From: Acidobacteriaceae bacterium
GTDB taxonomy: Bacteria > Acidobacteriota > Terriglobia > Terriglobales > Acidobacteriaceae
Assembly: GCA_003133425.1 (NCBI GenBank)
Contig: PKXI01000354.1
Span: 1 to 8,880 of the forward strand
Length of the DNA stretch: 8,880 nucleotides
Direction of reading: 5' to 3'
Both the position numbers and the translations under genes were made by a program. The notes beneath the pieces were generated by a model. The model made no database searches. It was not told the origin of the DNA and saw nothing but the letters and a program-made list of their open reading frames with translations. Below are positions 1 to 6,637 of the stretch, in pieces (the stretch's first letter is position 1; every line of letters begins with the position of its first letter).

Positions 1-131
1 CTTTCACCACAGGCTGTTAGGCCAAGCAGATAAAAGGCGACTGCCGAGGCGACAAAAAACAGGAATTGTCCAATTCGGAACCAGAGCGGCTTTTGTCGTT
101 CAGGGGATTCCTTATTCGCATTCTTTGTCAT
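1..131 (-). CDS. Partial membrane protein or lipoprotein, N-terminus only
   Basis: Reading leftward from an ATG at 131-129, 43 codons stay open to the window edge, so only the N-terminus is visible. The first 22 residues are hydrophilic and basic (MTKNANKESPERQKPLWFR...). A hydrophobic stretch follows at about residues 23-38 (FLFFVASAVAFYLLGL), consistent with a membrane segment or signal anchor. Directly after it comes L-T-A-C (Cys41), which fits a lipobox, although 40 residues before the cysteine is long for a lipoprotein signal. No strong Shine-Dalgarno precedes the ATG. The family is not recognised. The gene would point out of the window, in the same direction as the stress protein gene at 473-979 but well separated from it. 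Confidence 0.5.
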   Translation of the reverse strand, partial: MTKNANKESPERQKPLWFRIGQFLFFVASAVAFYLLGLTACGE

Positions 132-472
132 TTTGAGCTACTTATCCGCCAAGTCAAGCGACTGTCGTAATGCCATTCGTGCGCCTGGACCAACGCAATA
201 GTCTGTACCATTTTACTCAATATCGAAAATTGTCGAAAAGGCTCACCGGGACGATCGCACATCTCAGCTCAATCTGAAATCTCCTCTTGCAGTGCTAAAC
301 CGCTGAAATAATACCGCCTTTGAGCGGCTTCGCAGGATGGGACCCGCCATTGTGGCCAGTGGAGCGTCATAGCGCCGCGATGGTCTGCAGCGACTTTGCG
401 GTTTGGGTGGAAGGAATCGTGGGGGACACCGGTCGTTGCACTCATCGTTGGCGGCCTGTGCCGCTGCCTTTG
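132..472. other. Gene-free stretch between the partial membrane gene and the first stress protein gene
   Basis: These 341 bases hold no reading frame with family-like sequence or a convincing ribosome site. A short minus-strand frame at 264-482 is Arg/Pro-rich, has no recognisable features and overlaps the end of the universal stress protein gene, so I do not call it. A small hairpin (CCGC-CTTTGA-GCGG near 316-330) has no T-run and is not a convincing terminator. The promoter of the left-edge gene should lie somewhere here, but no clear -35/-10 pair was found. Confidence 0.4.
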
Positions 473-979
473 CTACCACCATTCAGTGGAGCGCCCTGGC
501 GGGGTTTTCGCATCGGGTTTGGCTGAGCGAAGAAGCAAGAGTGGACATTGCACCAGCTTGACCACCTTTTCGGCAATCGATCCGAAGACCAGCGGATGCC
601 AGCCGGATATTCCATGCGTGGAGATCACGACCATGTCAATATGCTCGCGATCGATCGCTTCCATAATGTTGCCGACGATGTCATTCGCGACTTCGACGCT
701 GGAATCTGCTTTGACTCCTTTGGTTGTGAGGATTGCACAGGCCTTCGCCAGATGCTGCTCTGCATGTGTCCTCATCTCCGCTTGCAACGACACTTGAGGA
801 ACAGAATACTCGGAAGTGAATGTTGCAAAGGACGGAACGACATTCACAAGGAAGATCTCGGCATGGAAATGCAGAGCCAGGTCCGTCGCCATCTCCAAAG
901 CCGCCTTGGATGACGGGCTAAAGTCAATTGGCAACAGAACCTTCGTGGGGACGGAATGAAAGACATGGGTTTTAGACAT
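473..979 (-). CDS. Universal stress protein, UspA family
   Basis: This is a 168-residue single-domain Usp protein, a cytoplasmic Rossmann-like alpha/beta protein that in many relatives binds ATP and aids survival under stress. The N-terminal strand carries the conserved acidic residue (KVLLPIDFS, Asp19). The C-terminal nucleotide loop reads S120-T-H-G123, nine residues, then G133-S134, followed by a CPLLLLR strand. That is the G-x2-G-x9-G-S/T signature of ATP-binding Usps with Ser in place of the first Gly. The frame is open upstream to 1063, but I chose the ATG at 979 because AAGGAG lies six bases ahead of it and the 28 upstream residues are unlike the family. About 18 residues after the last strand (from KPDAKTPPG) form a non-conserved tail. 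It is divergent from a second Usp gene at 1319; the two are only distantly similar, so a recent duplication is unlikely. Confidence 0.9.
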   Translation of the reverse strand: MSKTHVFHSVPTKVLLPIDFSPSSKAALEMATDLALHFHAEIFLVNVVPSFATFTSEYSVPQVSLQAEMRTHAEQHLAKACAILTTKGVKADSSVEVANDIVGNIMEAIDREHIDMVVISTHGISGWHPLVFGSIAEKVVKLVQCPLLLLRSAKPDAKTPPGRSTEWW

Positions 980-1318
980 GACAGGCTCCTTGCCGGACCA
1001 TGAGAGTGACTCAACACCTATTTTCCTTTGCCATGAGAGCAAAGACTGTGCCTTTTTGAACACTTGATTCGTTTGCGCTTTTCATTCCCTTTGGACGTTG
1101 TGGCGGAGACCAGCCCGAGGTCGAGAGTCTCATGGATGAGCAATTGTGACCGGCTTTCCACAGCCGCCTGTTCAATACTTACGACGTAAAAGCGGAGACT
1201 TTGTCTAGAGCCGAAATGGCGCGGCATAGTCTGGGCAATGCCCACAAAGAGACTGGATCATTTCCCGTTCACCGCCCGGCTGATGGCACGCCCTATCGCT
1301 CGTTAAGGAAGAGGAGTG
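980..1318. other. Divergent intergenic region between two universal stress protein genes
   Basis: This 339-bp stretch should hold both promoters of the divergent stress protein genes. I see no perfect FNR-type dyad (TTGAT-N4-ATCAA). A weak imperfect dyad TGTGACCGG/CTTTCCACA lies at 1145-1162 and resembles a degenerate CRP/FNR-family site, but two of nine half-site positions at best support it beyond TGTG/CACA. A minus-strand frame of 75 codons (1018-1245) has no recognisable domain and I do not call it. Confidence 0.35.
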
Positions 1319-1756
1319 ATGAAAGTCCTAATAGGAATTGATGATTCAAAGTTCTCCGAAAATGTGATTCAGGCTGTTGTGAACCAGTTTCGGCCTGAGA
1401 ATACCGAGGTTCTGGTTTTGCACGTTCTGCAACCGATTGCTGCCATGGCTCCGCCGGAAATGGCTCAAGGCTACGTTCCCGAGTTGGAGGATCAGAAAAA
1501 GCCGGCCCGTGCATTGGTCGAACGAATTGCAAAGAAGTTGCGAAGAGTGGGATTTAAGGCGCACACCGCTGTCGAGATTGGTGACGTCAGAGTGAGCATC
1601 CTCGATACCGCAGCCGAATGGCATGCCGATCTCATTGCGGTTGGTTCGCATGGGCAGAGAGGCATCGAGAGTTTCTTATTGGGAAGCGTGGCGGAATCCG
1701 TTGCGCGCCACGCCAAATGCTCTGTAGAAATCGTTCGCACGCCAGTGGATAACTGA
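1319..1756 (+). CDS. Universal stress protein, UspA family, with full ATP-binding signature
   Basis: This 145-residue protein is the usual length for a single Usp domain. It opens with the first beta strand MKVLIGIDDS, whose Asp8/Asp9 are typical of the adenine-binding end. It finishes with the nucleotide loop G109-S-H-G112, nine residues, G122-S123 and a final strand (SVEIVRT), which matches G-x2-G-x9-G-S exactly. ATP binding is therefore better supported here than in the divergent Usp at 473-979. A GTG at 1316 is also in frame, but the ATG at 1319 is preferred because AAGGAA (1305-1310) sits eight bases upstream of it. The gene ends with two consecutive stops, TGA TAG. The likely role is cytoplasmic stress or energy-state sensing; the specific stress cannot be read from the sequence. 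Confidence 0.93.
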   Translation: MKVLIGIDDSKFSENVIQAVVNQFRPENTEVLVLHVLQPIAAMAPPEMAQGYVPELEDQKKPARALVERIAKKLRRVGFKAHTAVEIGDVRVSILDTAAEWHADLIAVGSHGQRGIESFLLGSVAESVARHAKCSVEIVRTPVDN

Positions 1757-1881
1757 TAGTGCGTTGCTTGCAGTAACCAGGCGCAACAACTACGGTAGGG
1801 CTGGAATTTGTCTGCAAGGAAAATGGGCCTGCCGCATTGGCAGCGACTTCGCACTACAAAATGCACAATGGAGGATGCCCT

Positions 1882-2250
1882 ATGATTGAGCAGCTAAACA
1901 GCTTTCCTGACAACGTTCTCGCCTTCGTCTGTAAAGGACACGTAACGAAAGGGGACTATGACGCGGTCGTGGTTCCGGCCGTTATGAATTTGCTCAAGAG
2001 GCAGGACAAGATCCGGCTCTACTATGAAACCGCCGCGGATTTTGCCGGATATGATCCCGGCGCTATCTGGGAAGACTTCAAGGTTGGGATGGAACACCTC
2101 ACCCGCTGGGAGCGAGTCGCGGTTGTCACGGACGTCGAATGGATCAAGCAGACGATGCGGTTTTTTAGCTTCCTTATGCCCGGCGCGATGAGGTTGTTTC
2201 CGACGTCGGAGGCCGCGCAAGCGCGCGCGTGGATCATCGCCGCCAGTTGA
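1882..2250 (+). CDS. SpoIIAA-like (STAS-related) small protein
   Basis: This 122-residue protein resembles the SpoIIAA-like family (Pfam PF11964), small alpha/beta proteins with a fold related to STAS anti-sigma-factor antagonists and lipid-binding CRAL-TRIO proteins. Family-like features are the start MIEQLNSFPDNVLAF with a K/G-H-V-T-x-x-D-Y strand-helix, then IRLYYE, then a G-A-I-W-E-D-F-K helix, the block RVAVVTD followed by W-I-K, and the end FPTSEAAQARAWI. A longer frame begins at a TTG (1837), but the ATG at 1882 has GGAGG seven bases upstream and gives the normal family length. It lies 125 bp after the stress protein gene on the same strand, so joint expression is possible. The biochemical function of the family is largely unknown; an anti-sigma link to the ECF operon further on is conceivable but nothing here shows it. 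Confidence 0.85.
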   Translation: MIEQLNSFPDNVLAFVCKGHVTKGDYDAVVVPAVMNLLKRQDKIRLYYETAADFAGYDPGAIWEDFKVGMEHLTRWERVAVVTDVEWIKQTMRFFSFLMPGAMRLFPTSEAAQARAWIIAAS

Positions 2251-2925
2251 GGGTCGAAAATCCGCCAGCAGCGAAGACTGCCCTGTGATTAAACGCGGCC
2301 GACCTGTGCATTTTGTAAACTTAGTGCATCCGCAGAGTTTCGCAGCGATCCCTCTTGAAACATCAGAGTCATCTTGAATCCACAGCAGGGCGCATCTTTC
2401 ACCTGTCTGGAACATCTGAAGCAGCAACACACGTTTTCTCAAGAACTCACTCTATTGCTTCTCTGTTAGATCCCATCCAGATCGGCGACATCCACCTGCC
2501 GAATTGGGTCATTATGGCCCCGCTTACTCGCTTAGCCTTGTGTACCAAAGGCACAGCGGCGGAGCAGCTCGCCTGCGCTGCTGGCGAAAATCCGTGTCTG
2601 GGTCCTGACCATCCCGAGAGGCGCTCTGCCGAAGGAGCTGCGGGCAAGGCCCCCAATTCCACGCTGGCAATTTGGACATGACCGGCGAGGGATCGAATTA
2701 TCACCCAAGTACTCTGCATCACTTTGGGCGGTGACAGACTGGATTTACACTGCGCGGAGCCGGAATAGCCAAGAGACTTGATGGCTGAACGGCAATCTTA
2801 ATCGGGGAGTCATTAATGGGCGCATCTGCACGACCAGGCTCTCGCTGTCCAACGTTTGTCCGGGACATGTTCGATGAATCGCTTGATTTCATTCTCCGCA
2901 AGTCCAAAATGCACGGGCTGAACTG
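2251..2925. other. Poorly coding, apparently decayed region
   Basis: Across 675 bases no intact gene of recognisable family is seen. The region contains a short Old Yellow Enzyme-like relic (2463-2531) and a possible 37-codon gene near its right end (2816-2929). Between these, several frames stay open for 60-100 codons but read as low-information Arg/Pro/Ala-rich sequence in no known family. It lies between the 3' ends of a plus-strand gene (ending 2250) and a minus-strand operon (ending 2926), a convergent position where terminators are expected. No strong stem plus T-run was found. Confidence 0.5.
2463..2531 (+). pseudogene. Relic of an Old Yellow Enzyme-type flavin reductase N-terminus
   Basis: About 23 codons read LLDPIQIGDIHLPN...MAPLTR. 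This is the hallmark N-terminal strand of Old Yellow Enzyme family NADPH flavin reductases (NemA, XenA and relatives), where the usual form is L-F-x-P-x-x-I-G-x-x-x-L-P-N-R-x-x-M-A-P-L-T-R. The usual Arg after Pro-Asn is Trp here. The match stops abruptly after MAPLTR. The same frame runs to a stop at 2681, but the sequence is no longer family-like, and the roughly 330 further residues of the TIM barrel are absent. I read it as the remnant of a deleted or recombined gene. A chance match is possible given the short length, but the continuity of the motif argues against it. Confidence 0.5.
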
Positions 2926-2929
2926 CTAG
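2816..2929 (+). CDS. Possible 37-residue micro-protein
   Basis: This short frame starts with ATG and has GGGGAG (2804-2809) six bases upstream, an unusually good ribosome site for an otherwise decayed region. It encodes a 37-residue mixed-charge peptide with two Cys (one C-terminal) and a helix-prone middle (FVRDMFDESLDFILRKSK). It ends at a TAG overlapping the 3' end of the convergent oxidoreductase gene by four bases. No family is recognised, and it could equally be the tail of a decayed gene or chance. Its placement after the Old Yellow Enzyme relic does not suggest a link, because the peptide is unlike that family. Confidence 0.25.
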   Translation: MGASARPGSRCPTFVRDMFDESLDFILRKSKMHGLNC

Positions 2930-4338
2930 CGCCAAAGTGCGGACAGACCGCGAAGAATTCTGCCTAACGTGCCGGAGAAAGCATGTTCCACGGCCATCTT
3001 TGTGGCCAGCAGTTGCACGCCGGTTGAGTAGGTTGGGTAGGGATGGATAGTCGCGGCCAGGTCGGCCAACTTTAGCTTATTGCGCATCGCGATTGCGACC
3101 TCGGTGATGGTTTCTCCCGCTCTTTCGCCCACGATGCTCGCGCCAAGAATGAGGCCATTGCTGCGTGCAACGATCTTGATGAGTCCAAGCCGGTCATCTT
3201 CGTTCACTGCGCGGTCCACCTTGCTGATATCGAATGACTTTATGAGCAGATCATGACTCTTGAACATCGCGCGTGCCCTGCCTTCAGTCAGGCCGATCTG
3301 AGCAATTTCGGGAGAAGTGAATGTGATGTGGGGCATTGCCGCCGTTGTGCCAGGATTGTTGCCCGGCAGCAGCGCATTGCGAACCGCCTGAAATCCTTGC
3401 CACCCTGCAAGGTGCGAGAACTGCTGGCCGCCGATCACATCTCCCGCAGCGTAAATATGTCCGGCAGCAGTCTGGAGAAACTTGTTCACTTCGATGCCGC
3501 GCCCTGTGTAGCGTACATTTGTCGCTTCCAAGCCAAGGTTTCGAACCAAGGGCGCACGCCCGGTTGCAATGAATAGAAGGTCGCCGGTCGCCTTGCCCGC
3601 AAGCGTTTCAACAGTGATGGCTTCGCCTTCACGACACACGATGCTTGCTCTCGCTACTATGCGCTCGACTCCTTCTTGCGCAAAGATGCGGCTCAACAAC
3701 TCCTGAACCTCTGGCTCCTCAGCAGGCAGCAGGTCCTCAGCAATAACGGTTACTTCAGAACCAAGCCTTCGGTATGCCTGCGCGATTTCACACCCGATGG
3801 GACCGCCTCCAACAACGAGCAAGTGTTGCGGCAGGCGGTCATTCTCAAAGATCTGTTGGTAGGTCATGTATGGGACATCCGCGAGCCCGGTGATTGCGGG
3901 TATGCGTGGCTCAGCGCCAGTGTTGATCAGCACCTTCCTGGCGCGAATCCGCTCGGTTCCCACTTCCAGCGAATGCGGACCTAGAAACCGTGCAGCTCCG
4001 ATTAGGACATCCATGCCCTTCTTGTGCAGCGCTTCGGGCATGGTGGGTTCATAGATTTGCTGGATTGTGGCGCGAAGATATTGACGCACCTGCGGCATAT
4101 CCGTTGTCGGGCTATCGACGTGAATTCCATAGCGGGCAGCGGTTCGTGCATCGTGAGCCACGCTCGCCACTTTGATGAGCGACTTGCTCGGTACACAGCC
4201 GTTCCATGTGCAATCCCCGCCAATTGGGCCCTTGTCGATCAGCGCCGTTCGCGCACCAAGTTGAACGGCGAAGTCCGCGGCAATCAGTCCCGAAGCTCCA
4301 GCCCCGAGTATCGCAATATCATAATCAGGCGTGCTCAT
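2926..4338 (-). CDS. FAD-dependent pyridine nucleotide-disulfide oxidoreductase (class I, mercuric-reductase-like)
   Basis: This 470-residue cytoplasmic flavoenzyme is of the glutathione reductase/dihydrolipoamide dehydrogenase/MerA superfamily. In order: FAD-binding G12-A-G-A-S-G17; redox-active pair C43-T-W-N-G-C48 followed by VPSK; NAD(P)-binding G-G-G-P-I-G at 177-182; second FAD motif A-A-G-D at about 297-300; and the dimerisation domain ending in HPYPT (432-436). The C-terminal Cys-Cys pair and N-terminal metal-binding domain of true MerA are absent, so mercury reduction is unlikely. The catalytic His-Glu dyad of glutathione reductase is also missing: Tyr434 and Thr439 occupy those places. 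The disulfide or other substrate is therefore unknown. Start: ATG at 4338, with GAGGA five bases upstream; an in-frame ATG at 4350 lies on that ribosome site. It overlaps the upstream transporter gene by 14 bases and is the last gene of the operon. Confidence 0.92.
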   Translation of the reverse strand: MSTPDYDIAILGAGASGLIAADFAVQLGARTALIDKGPIGGDCTWNGCVPSKSLIKVASVAHDARTAARYGIHVDSPTTDMPQVRQYLRATIQQIYEPTMPEALHKKGMDVLIGAARFLGPHSLEVGTERIRARKVLINTGAEPRIPAITGLADVPYMTYQQIFENDRLPQHLLVVGGGPIGCEIAQAYRRLGSEVTVIAEDLLPAEEPEVQELLSRIFAQEGVERIVARASIVCREGEAITVETLAGKATGDLLFIATGRAPLVRNLGLEATNVRYTGRGIEVNKFLQTAAGHIYAAGDVIGGQQFSHLAGWQGFQAVRNALLPGNNPGTTAAMPHITFTSPEIAQIGLTEGRARAMFKSHDLLIKSFDISKVDRAVNEDDRLGLIKIVARSNGLILGASIVGERAGETITEVAIAMRNKLKLADLAATIHPYPTYSTGVQLLATKMAVEHAFSGTLGRILRGLSALWR

Positions 4339-5587
4339 AAGATTCCTCATCCCGTTTCAACGCAAGGTCTGTTGCATTGTGAAGCAGGAGCAAAGCGCAA
4401 ACGGCCAACCCAACAGTGCCGAGTAGCAGCCCATCGACAGAGAGTAACTTGCCCAGCGCTCCAGCCATGAGCGAGCCGCCGATGGCGCCCACGCTGAGCA
4501 AGACAGAATAGATGCCCATGGCTGCTCCCTTTCCTGTGCCAAAGCCAAGAGACTGCGCGAGCCATGCCAGAGCGGCCGGAGTAAAGCCGCTCTCCACCAT
4601 GATCAGCAATGCGGTTGCGGCCGTGATGGACCAGCGAACCGGTGCCGCAATGTGGGCTGAATGATTGATCGCGAAGAATCCCAGGCAGACGAATGGCATG
4701 ACCGACAAGGAAAGCCGCATCGCGGACCGGATGTGCATCCACGGAAGCGCAAAACTCCAGCCGAACACGCCTGTTCCAAAGACAACTGCGTAACCGAGTA
4801 GAAGCCAGCCCACTTGGACTGGGCTGTCTGCGAAGAGTCCATCCAGATATTGAGAACTGTTTGGCTTCTTTGTCAGCAAGAACGGGAGTGTAGGTCCAAG
4901 CCAAAGCCCCACAACAGCGTTCACACAGAGCCAGACCGGAGCCAAGGATCGGACCGAAGGGTCTTTCAATGCACGCAGCAGGCCCTGCCATGCGGCGTGG
5001 GAGCCGTGCGATCTGCTGCCCTTTGCGCCGAAGAACAGCAGCGCGGCAGAGACCAGATACGCAAGAGCCACAAGGCTGAAGGCACGCGCATTGAACAGCT
5101 TCCAGAACTGGCTCCCCATCAGCCCGCCCAGGGCAAGTCCTGCCAGGAGCGAGAGTTCAAAGAAGCTCATCACCCGTGCCCGCAATGCGGAATCATGGGT
5201 GGTCGAATCGGCAAGATATGCCAACAGAGGAGGAGTGACGGCCGCGACGCCGATCCCTTCCAAAGCCCTGCTCAGAAAGAACACTTCCACATGGGAGCTG
5301 AGGGCGAAGAGCTGAACGGCAAGTGCGCCGACCAGCGCTCCGCTCACCATCAACCAGCGAGGTGAGACCGCATCGGAGGCTATTCCCATGGGAATGGAGG
5401 CGATCAACTCGGCACCGAAAGAAACCGCCCCCAGTAGTCCAAGAAGGCCGGCGTCCACGGAAAACCCGTGTCCGCTGAGGTTGGCCAGATAGATGCCAAT
5501 CAGTACGCCGCTGCCGCTGCTGGCGATGCGAAGAATCGCGTGCGCCAGAATTGTGATTGCCAAGCCGTGACGTCCGTTCGAATTCAT
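4325..5587 (-). CDS. Major facilitator superfamily transporter
   Basis: This is a 420-residue integral membrane protein with about 12 hydrophobic segments and a central hydrophilic loop (about residues 185-205, KGSRSHGSHAAW), the standard length and layout of an MFS carrier. MFS motif A is clear in the loop after the second helix: G68-I-A-S-D72-A-V-S-P-R77. This favours a proton-coupled porter, often a drug or metabolite exporter, but the substrate cannot be deduced. The frame is open to 5833, but that upstream part is Arg/Ser/Cys-rich and lies over the anti-sigma gene. The ATG at 5587 (MNSNGRHGL) with AGGGA nine bases upstream begins the hydrophobic protein properly. It starts 46 bases after the anti-sigma gene and its end overlaps the oxidoreductase gene, so the three should be cotranscribed. 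Confidence 0.92.
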   Translation of the reverse strand: MNSNGRHGLAITILAHAILRIASSGSGVLIGIYLANLSGHGFSVDAGLLGLLGAVSFGAELIASIPMGIASDAVSPRWLMVSGALVGALAVQLFALSSHVEVFFLSRALEGIGVAAVTPPLLAYLADSTTHDSALRARVMSFFELSLLAGLALGGLMGSQFWKLFNARAFSLVALAYLVSAALLFFGAKGSRSHGSHAAWQGLLRALKDPSVRSLAPVWLCVNAVVGLWLGPTLPFLLTKKPNSSQYLDGLFADSPVQVGWLLLGYAVVFGTGVFGWSFALPWMHIRSAMRLSLSVMPFVCLGFFAINHSAHIAAPVRWSITAATALLIMVESGFTPAALAWLAQSLGFGTGKGAAMGIYSVLLSVGAIGGSLMAGALGKLLSVDGLLLGTVGLAVCALLLLHNATDLALKRDEESYEHA

Positions 5588-5633
5588 CGGGGTTTGTCCC
5601 TGCGGCTTGGCTCGAAGTGAGCGCCTTGGCCAG

Positions 5634-5879
5634 TTAGTTTGACTCAGAGTTTGCAAGCATCGAATCGACGAAGCTGTGCAGCCGGTCCCCGAATCCATCA
5701 GGAATCTCGAAGACCTGCTCATCTCCGGTGATGACAAGCATCTTTCGGGTACTGTCGTAGACCGCATTGCAGCGTCGGCAACCGCGCAGATGCCGCTCGA
5801 TCTTCTGACGCATCTCCGCGGAAGTGTCGCCATCCATGTACTCGGAAAGGTGAGCGATTATCGTCTTGCAGCGAACCAT
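5634..5879 (-). CDS. Small zinc-binding (ZAS) anti-sigma factor
   Basis: This 81-residue soluble protein has no membrane segment. It carries the zinc anti-sigma signature H30-L-R-G-C34-R-R-C37 in a helix context (IERHLRGCRRC), with Cys4 near the N-terminus as the probable fourth zinc ligand (His10 is an alternative). The family binds and sequesters its cognate ECF sigma factor. The C4-H30-C34-C37 spacing equals that of Streptomyces RsrA (C11-H37-C41-C44), whose zinc site opens on thiol oxidation, so a redox-responsive role is a reasonable inference. The start ATG at 5879 has AAGGA eight bases upstream. The gene overlaps the sigma factor gene by 22 bases, consistent with translational coupling and matched stoichiometry. 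The C-terminal half (from about residue 45) is not recognised and may contact the sigma factor. Confidence 0.9.
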   Translation of the reverse strand: MVRCKTIIAHLSEYMDGDTSAEMRQKIERHLRGCRRCNAVYDSTRKMLVITGDEQVFEIPDGFGDRLHSFVDSMLANSESN

Positions 5880-6529
5880 GGATTCATTCCTTTCCAGCGT
5901 TCCCAGACAGAGCGCTCAGGTTTGGCGAATATGGGTGAAAGAGATTCCCGGAGCATGATCCGTGCTCTATACAGTCGTGTTTTGACGACAGACTCGTTCA
6001 TCCCAAGAACCTCCATGGTCTCGGCGAGATTGAGTTGTTGCACATCGCGCAGCATGAAGACTTCCCGGTAGATTCCTGGAAGTTCGCCGATCGCCCTGGC
6101 CACCGTCTCACGAACTTCTTGCTTCTCGGCGGCCTCGCTTGGCAAGTCGCGCCAGTCGGCATACTGCTTTGGATAAGAGGTCATCTCGCCGCTACCGTCC
6201 GAAGATCCCTCGTCGATAGACTCGTACAGATTCTGACGACGCCTCTTCCACATCATCTTCGCCTCGTTTTGCACAATCCGAAGGCCCCATTGCTTGAATT
6301 TATCCCTCTCCATCAACTGCGAGAGATGCGTAAAGATCCCAATCATTGCCTGTTGTACTGCCTCTTCCGCGTCTTCCTGGTTGCGAAGAATCGAAAACGC
6401 CTGCAGGTAGTACATGCGCTCGTACGGGCGTATCAAGTCGTGAAAGACCTCACGCTCGCCTGCCAGGAATCTCTGGATCAGGACGCCCTCGGCTTCGGAC
6501 TCAACTGCTTTCTGCACTTGCTTACCCAA
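5858..6529 (-). CDS. ECF-type RNA polymerase sigma factor
   Basis: This protein of about 223 residues has the two ECF regions. Sigma-2 spans about residues 16-95 and includes the core helix AFSILRNQEDAEEAVQQAMI and the -10-recognition segment QWGLRIVQNEAKMMWKRRR. Sigma-4 spans about 140-195, with LPGIYREVFMLRDVQ and the helix-turn-helix NLAETMEVLGMNESVVKTRLYRAR. The linker between them (100-138) is acidic and Ser-rich. A C-terminal tail of about 25 residues is Trp-rich (VWERWKGMNPWF). There is no usable ATG: the frame begins after a TGA with TTG at 6529 or GTG at 6517, and no strong ribosome site marks either, so the exact N-terminus is uncertain. It heads the operon and is followed by its overlapping anti-sigma gene. 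A promoter-like motif 24 bases upstream suggests autoregulation. Confidence 0.93.
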   Translation of the reverse strand: MGKQVQKAVESEAEGVLIQRFLAGEREVFHDLIRPYERMYYLQAFSILRNQEDAEEAVQQAMIGIFTHLSQLMERDKFKQWGLRIVQNEAKMMWKRRRQNLYESIDEGSSDGSGEMTSYPKQYADWRDLPSEAAEKQEVRETVARAIGELPGIYREVFMLRDVQQLNLAETMEVLGMNESVVKTRLYRARIMLRESLSPIFAKPERSVWERWKGMNPWFAARR

Positions 6530-6553
6530 GTATTTCGAGGATCAACCAATGAT

Positions 6554-6581
6554 AACGATTCGCAGGAGCGAAAAACGTTAC
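6554..6581 (-). promoter_or_regulatory. Predicted ECF-type promoter of the sigma factor operon
   Basis: On the minus strand the sequence reads GTAACGTTT (6581-6573), 14 bases, then AATCGTT (6560-6554). Taken as a -35 core GTAAC and a -10 core CGTT, the spacer is 19 bases, slightly longer than the 16-18 usual for ECF promoters. The AAC core and CGT-type -10 are typical of ECF promoters. The predicted start of transcription, about seven bases past the -10, leaves a leader of roughly 18 bases before the TTG at 6529. The same motif occurs in mirror image for the opposite gene, which greatly lowers the odds of chance. Confidence 0.6.
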
Positions 6582-6637
6582 GGCGAACAAGGAACTTCGC
6601 CAGATTCTTCTCTATTGGGAACCTTGTAACGTTTCTC
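6570..6637. repeat. Inverted repeat at the centre of the divergent promoter region
   Basis: The 12-bp arms GAAAAACGTTAC (6570-6581) and GTAACGTTTCTC (6626-6637) are inverted with one mismatch, separated by 44 bp. Outside them AACGATT (6554-6560) and AATCGTT (6647-6653) are also inverted about the same centre (6603.5). I interpret the dyad as two back-to-back promoters rather than a hairpin, though a shared regulator binding both arms is an alternative. Confidence 0.75.

Noticed and set aside
264..482. 72-codon minus-strand frame rich in Arg, Pro and Ala
   Set aside because: Low-information composition, no recognisable motif, and it runs into the end of the well-supported stress protein gene.
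1145..1162. TGTGACCGG/CTTTCCACA dyad resembling a CRP/FNR-family site
   Set aside because: Only the outer TGTG/CACA bases are symmetric; the inner positions do not match either consensus.
1018..1245. 75-codon minus-strand frame between the stress protein genes
   Set aside because: No domain-like sequence, no clear ribosome site, and it overlaps the region needed for the divergent promoters.
1763..1787. Inverted repeat GTTGC/GCAAC after the second stress protein gene, considered as a terminator
   Set aside because: The stem is five base pairs with a 15-base loop and no T-run follows.
2574..2780. Long open stretch in another plus-strand frame (ALLAKIRVWVLTIPRG...)
   Set aside because: No start codon with ribosome site and no family resemblance; treated as chance openness in a decayed region.
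2926..4338. Annotation of the oxidoreductase as mercuric reductase MerA
   Set aside because: The C-terminal Cys-Cys pair and the metal-binding N-terminal domain are absent and no other mer genes are nearby.
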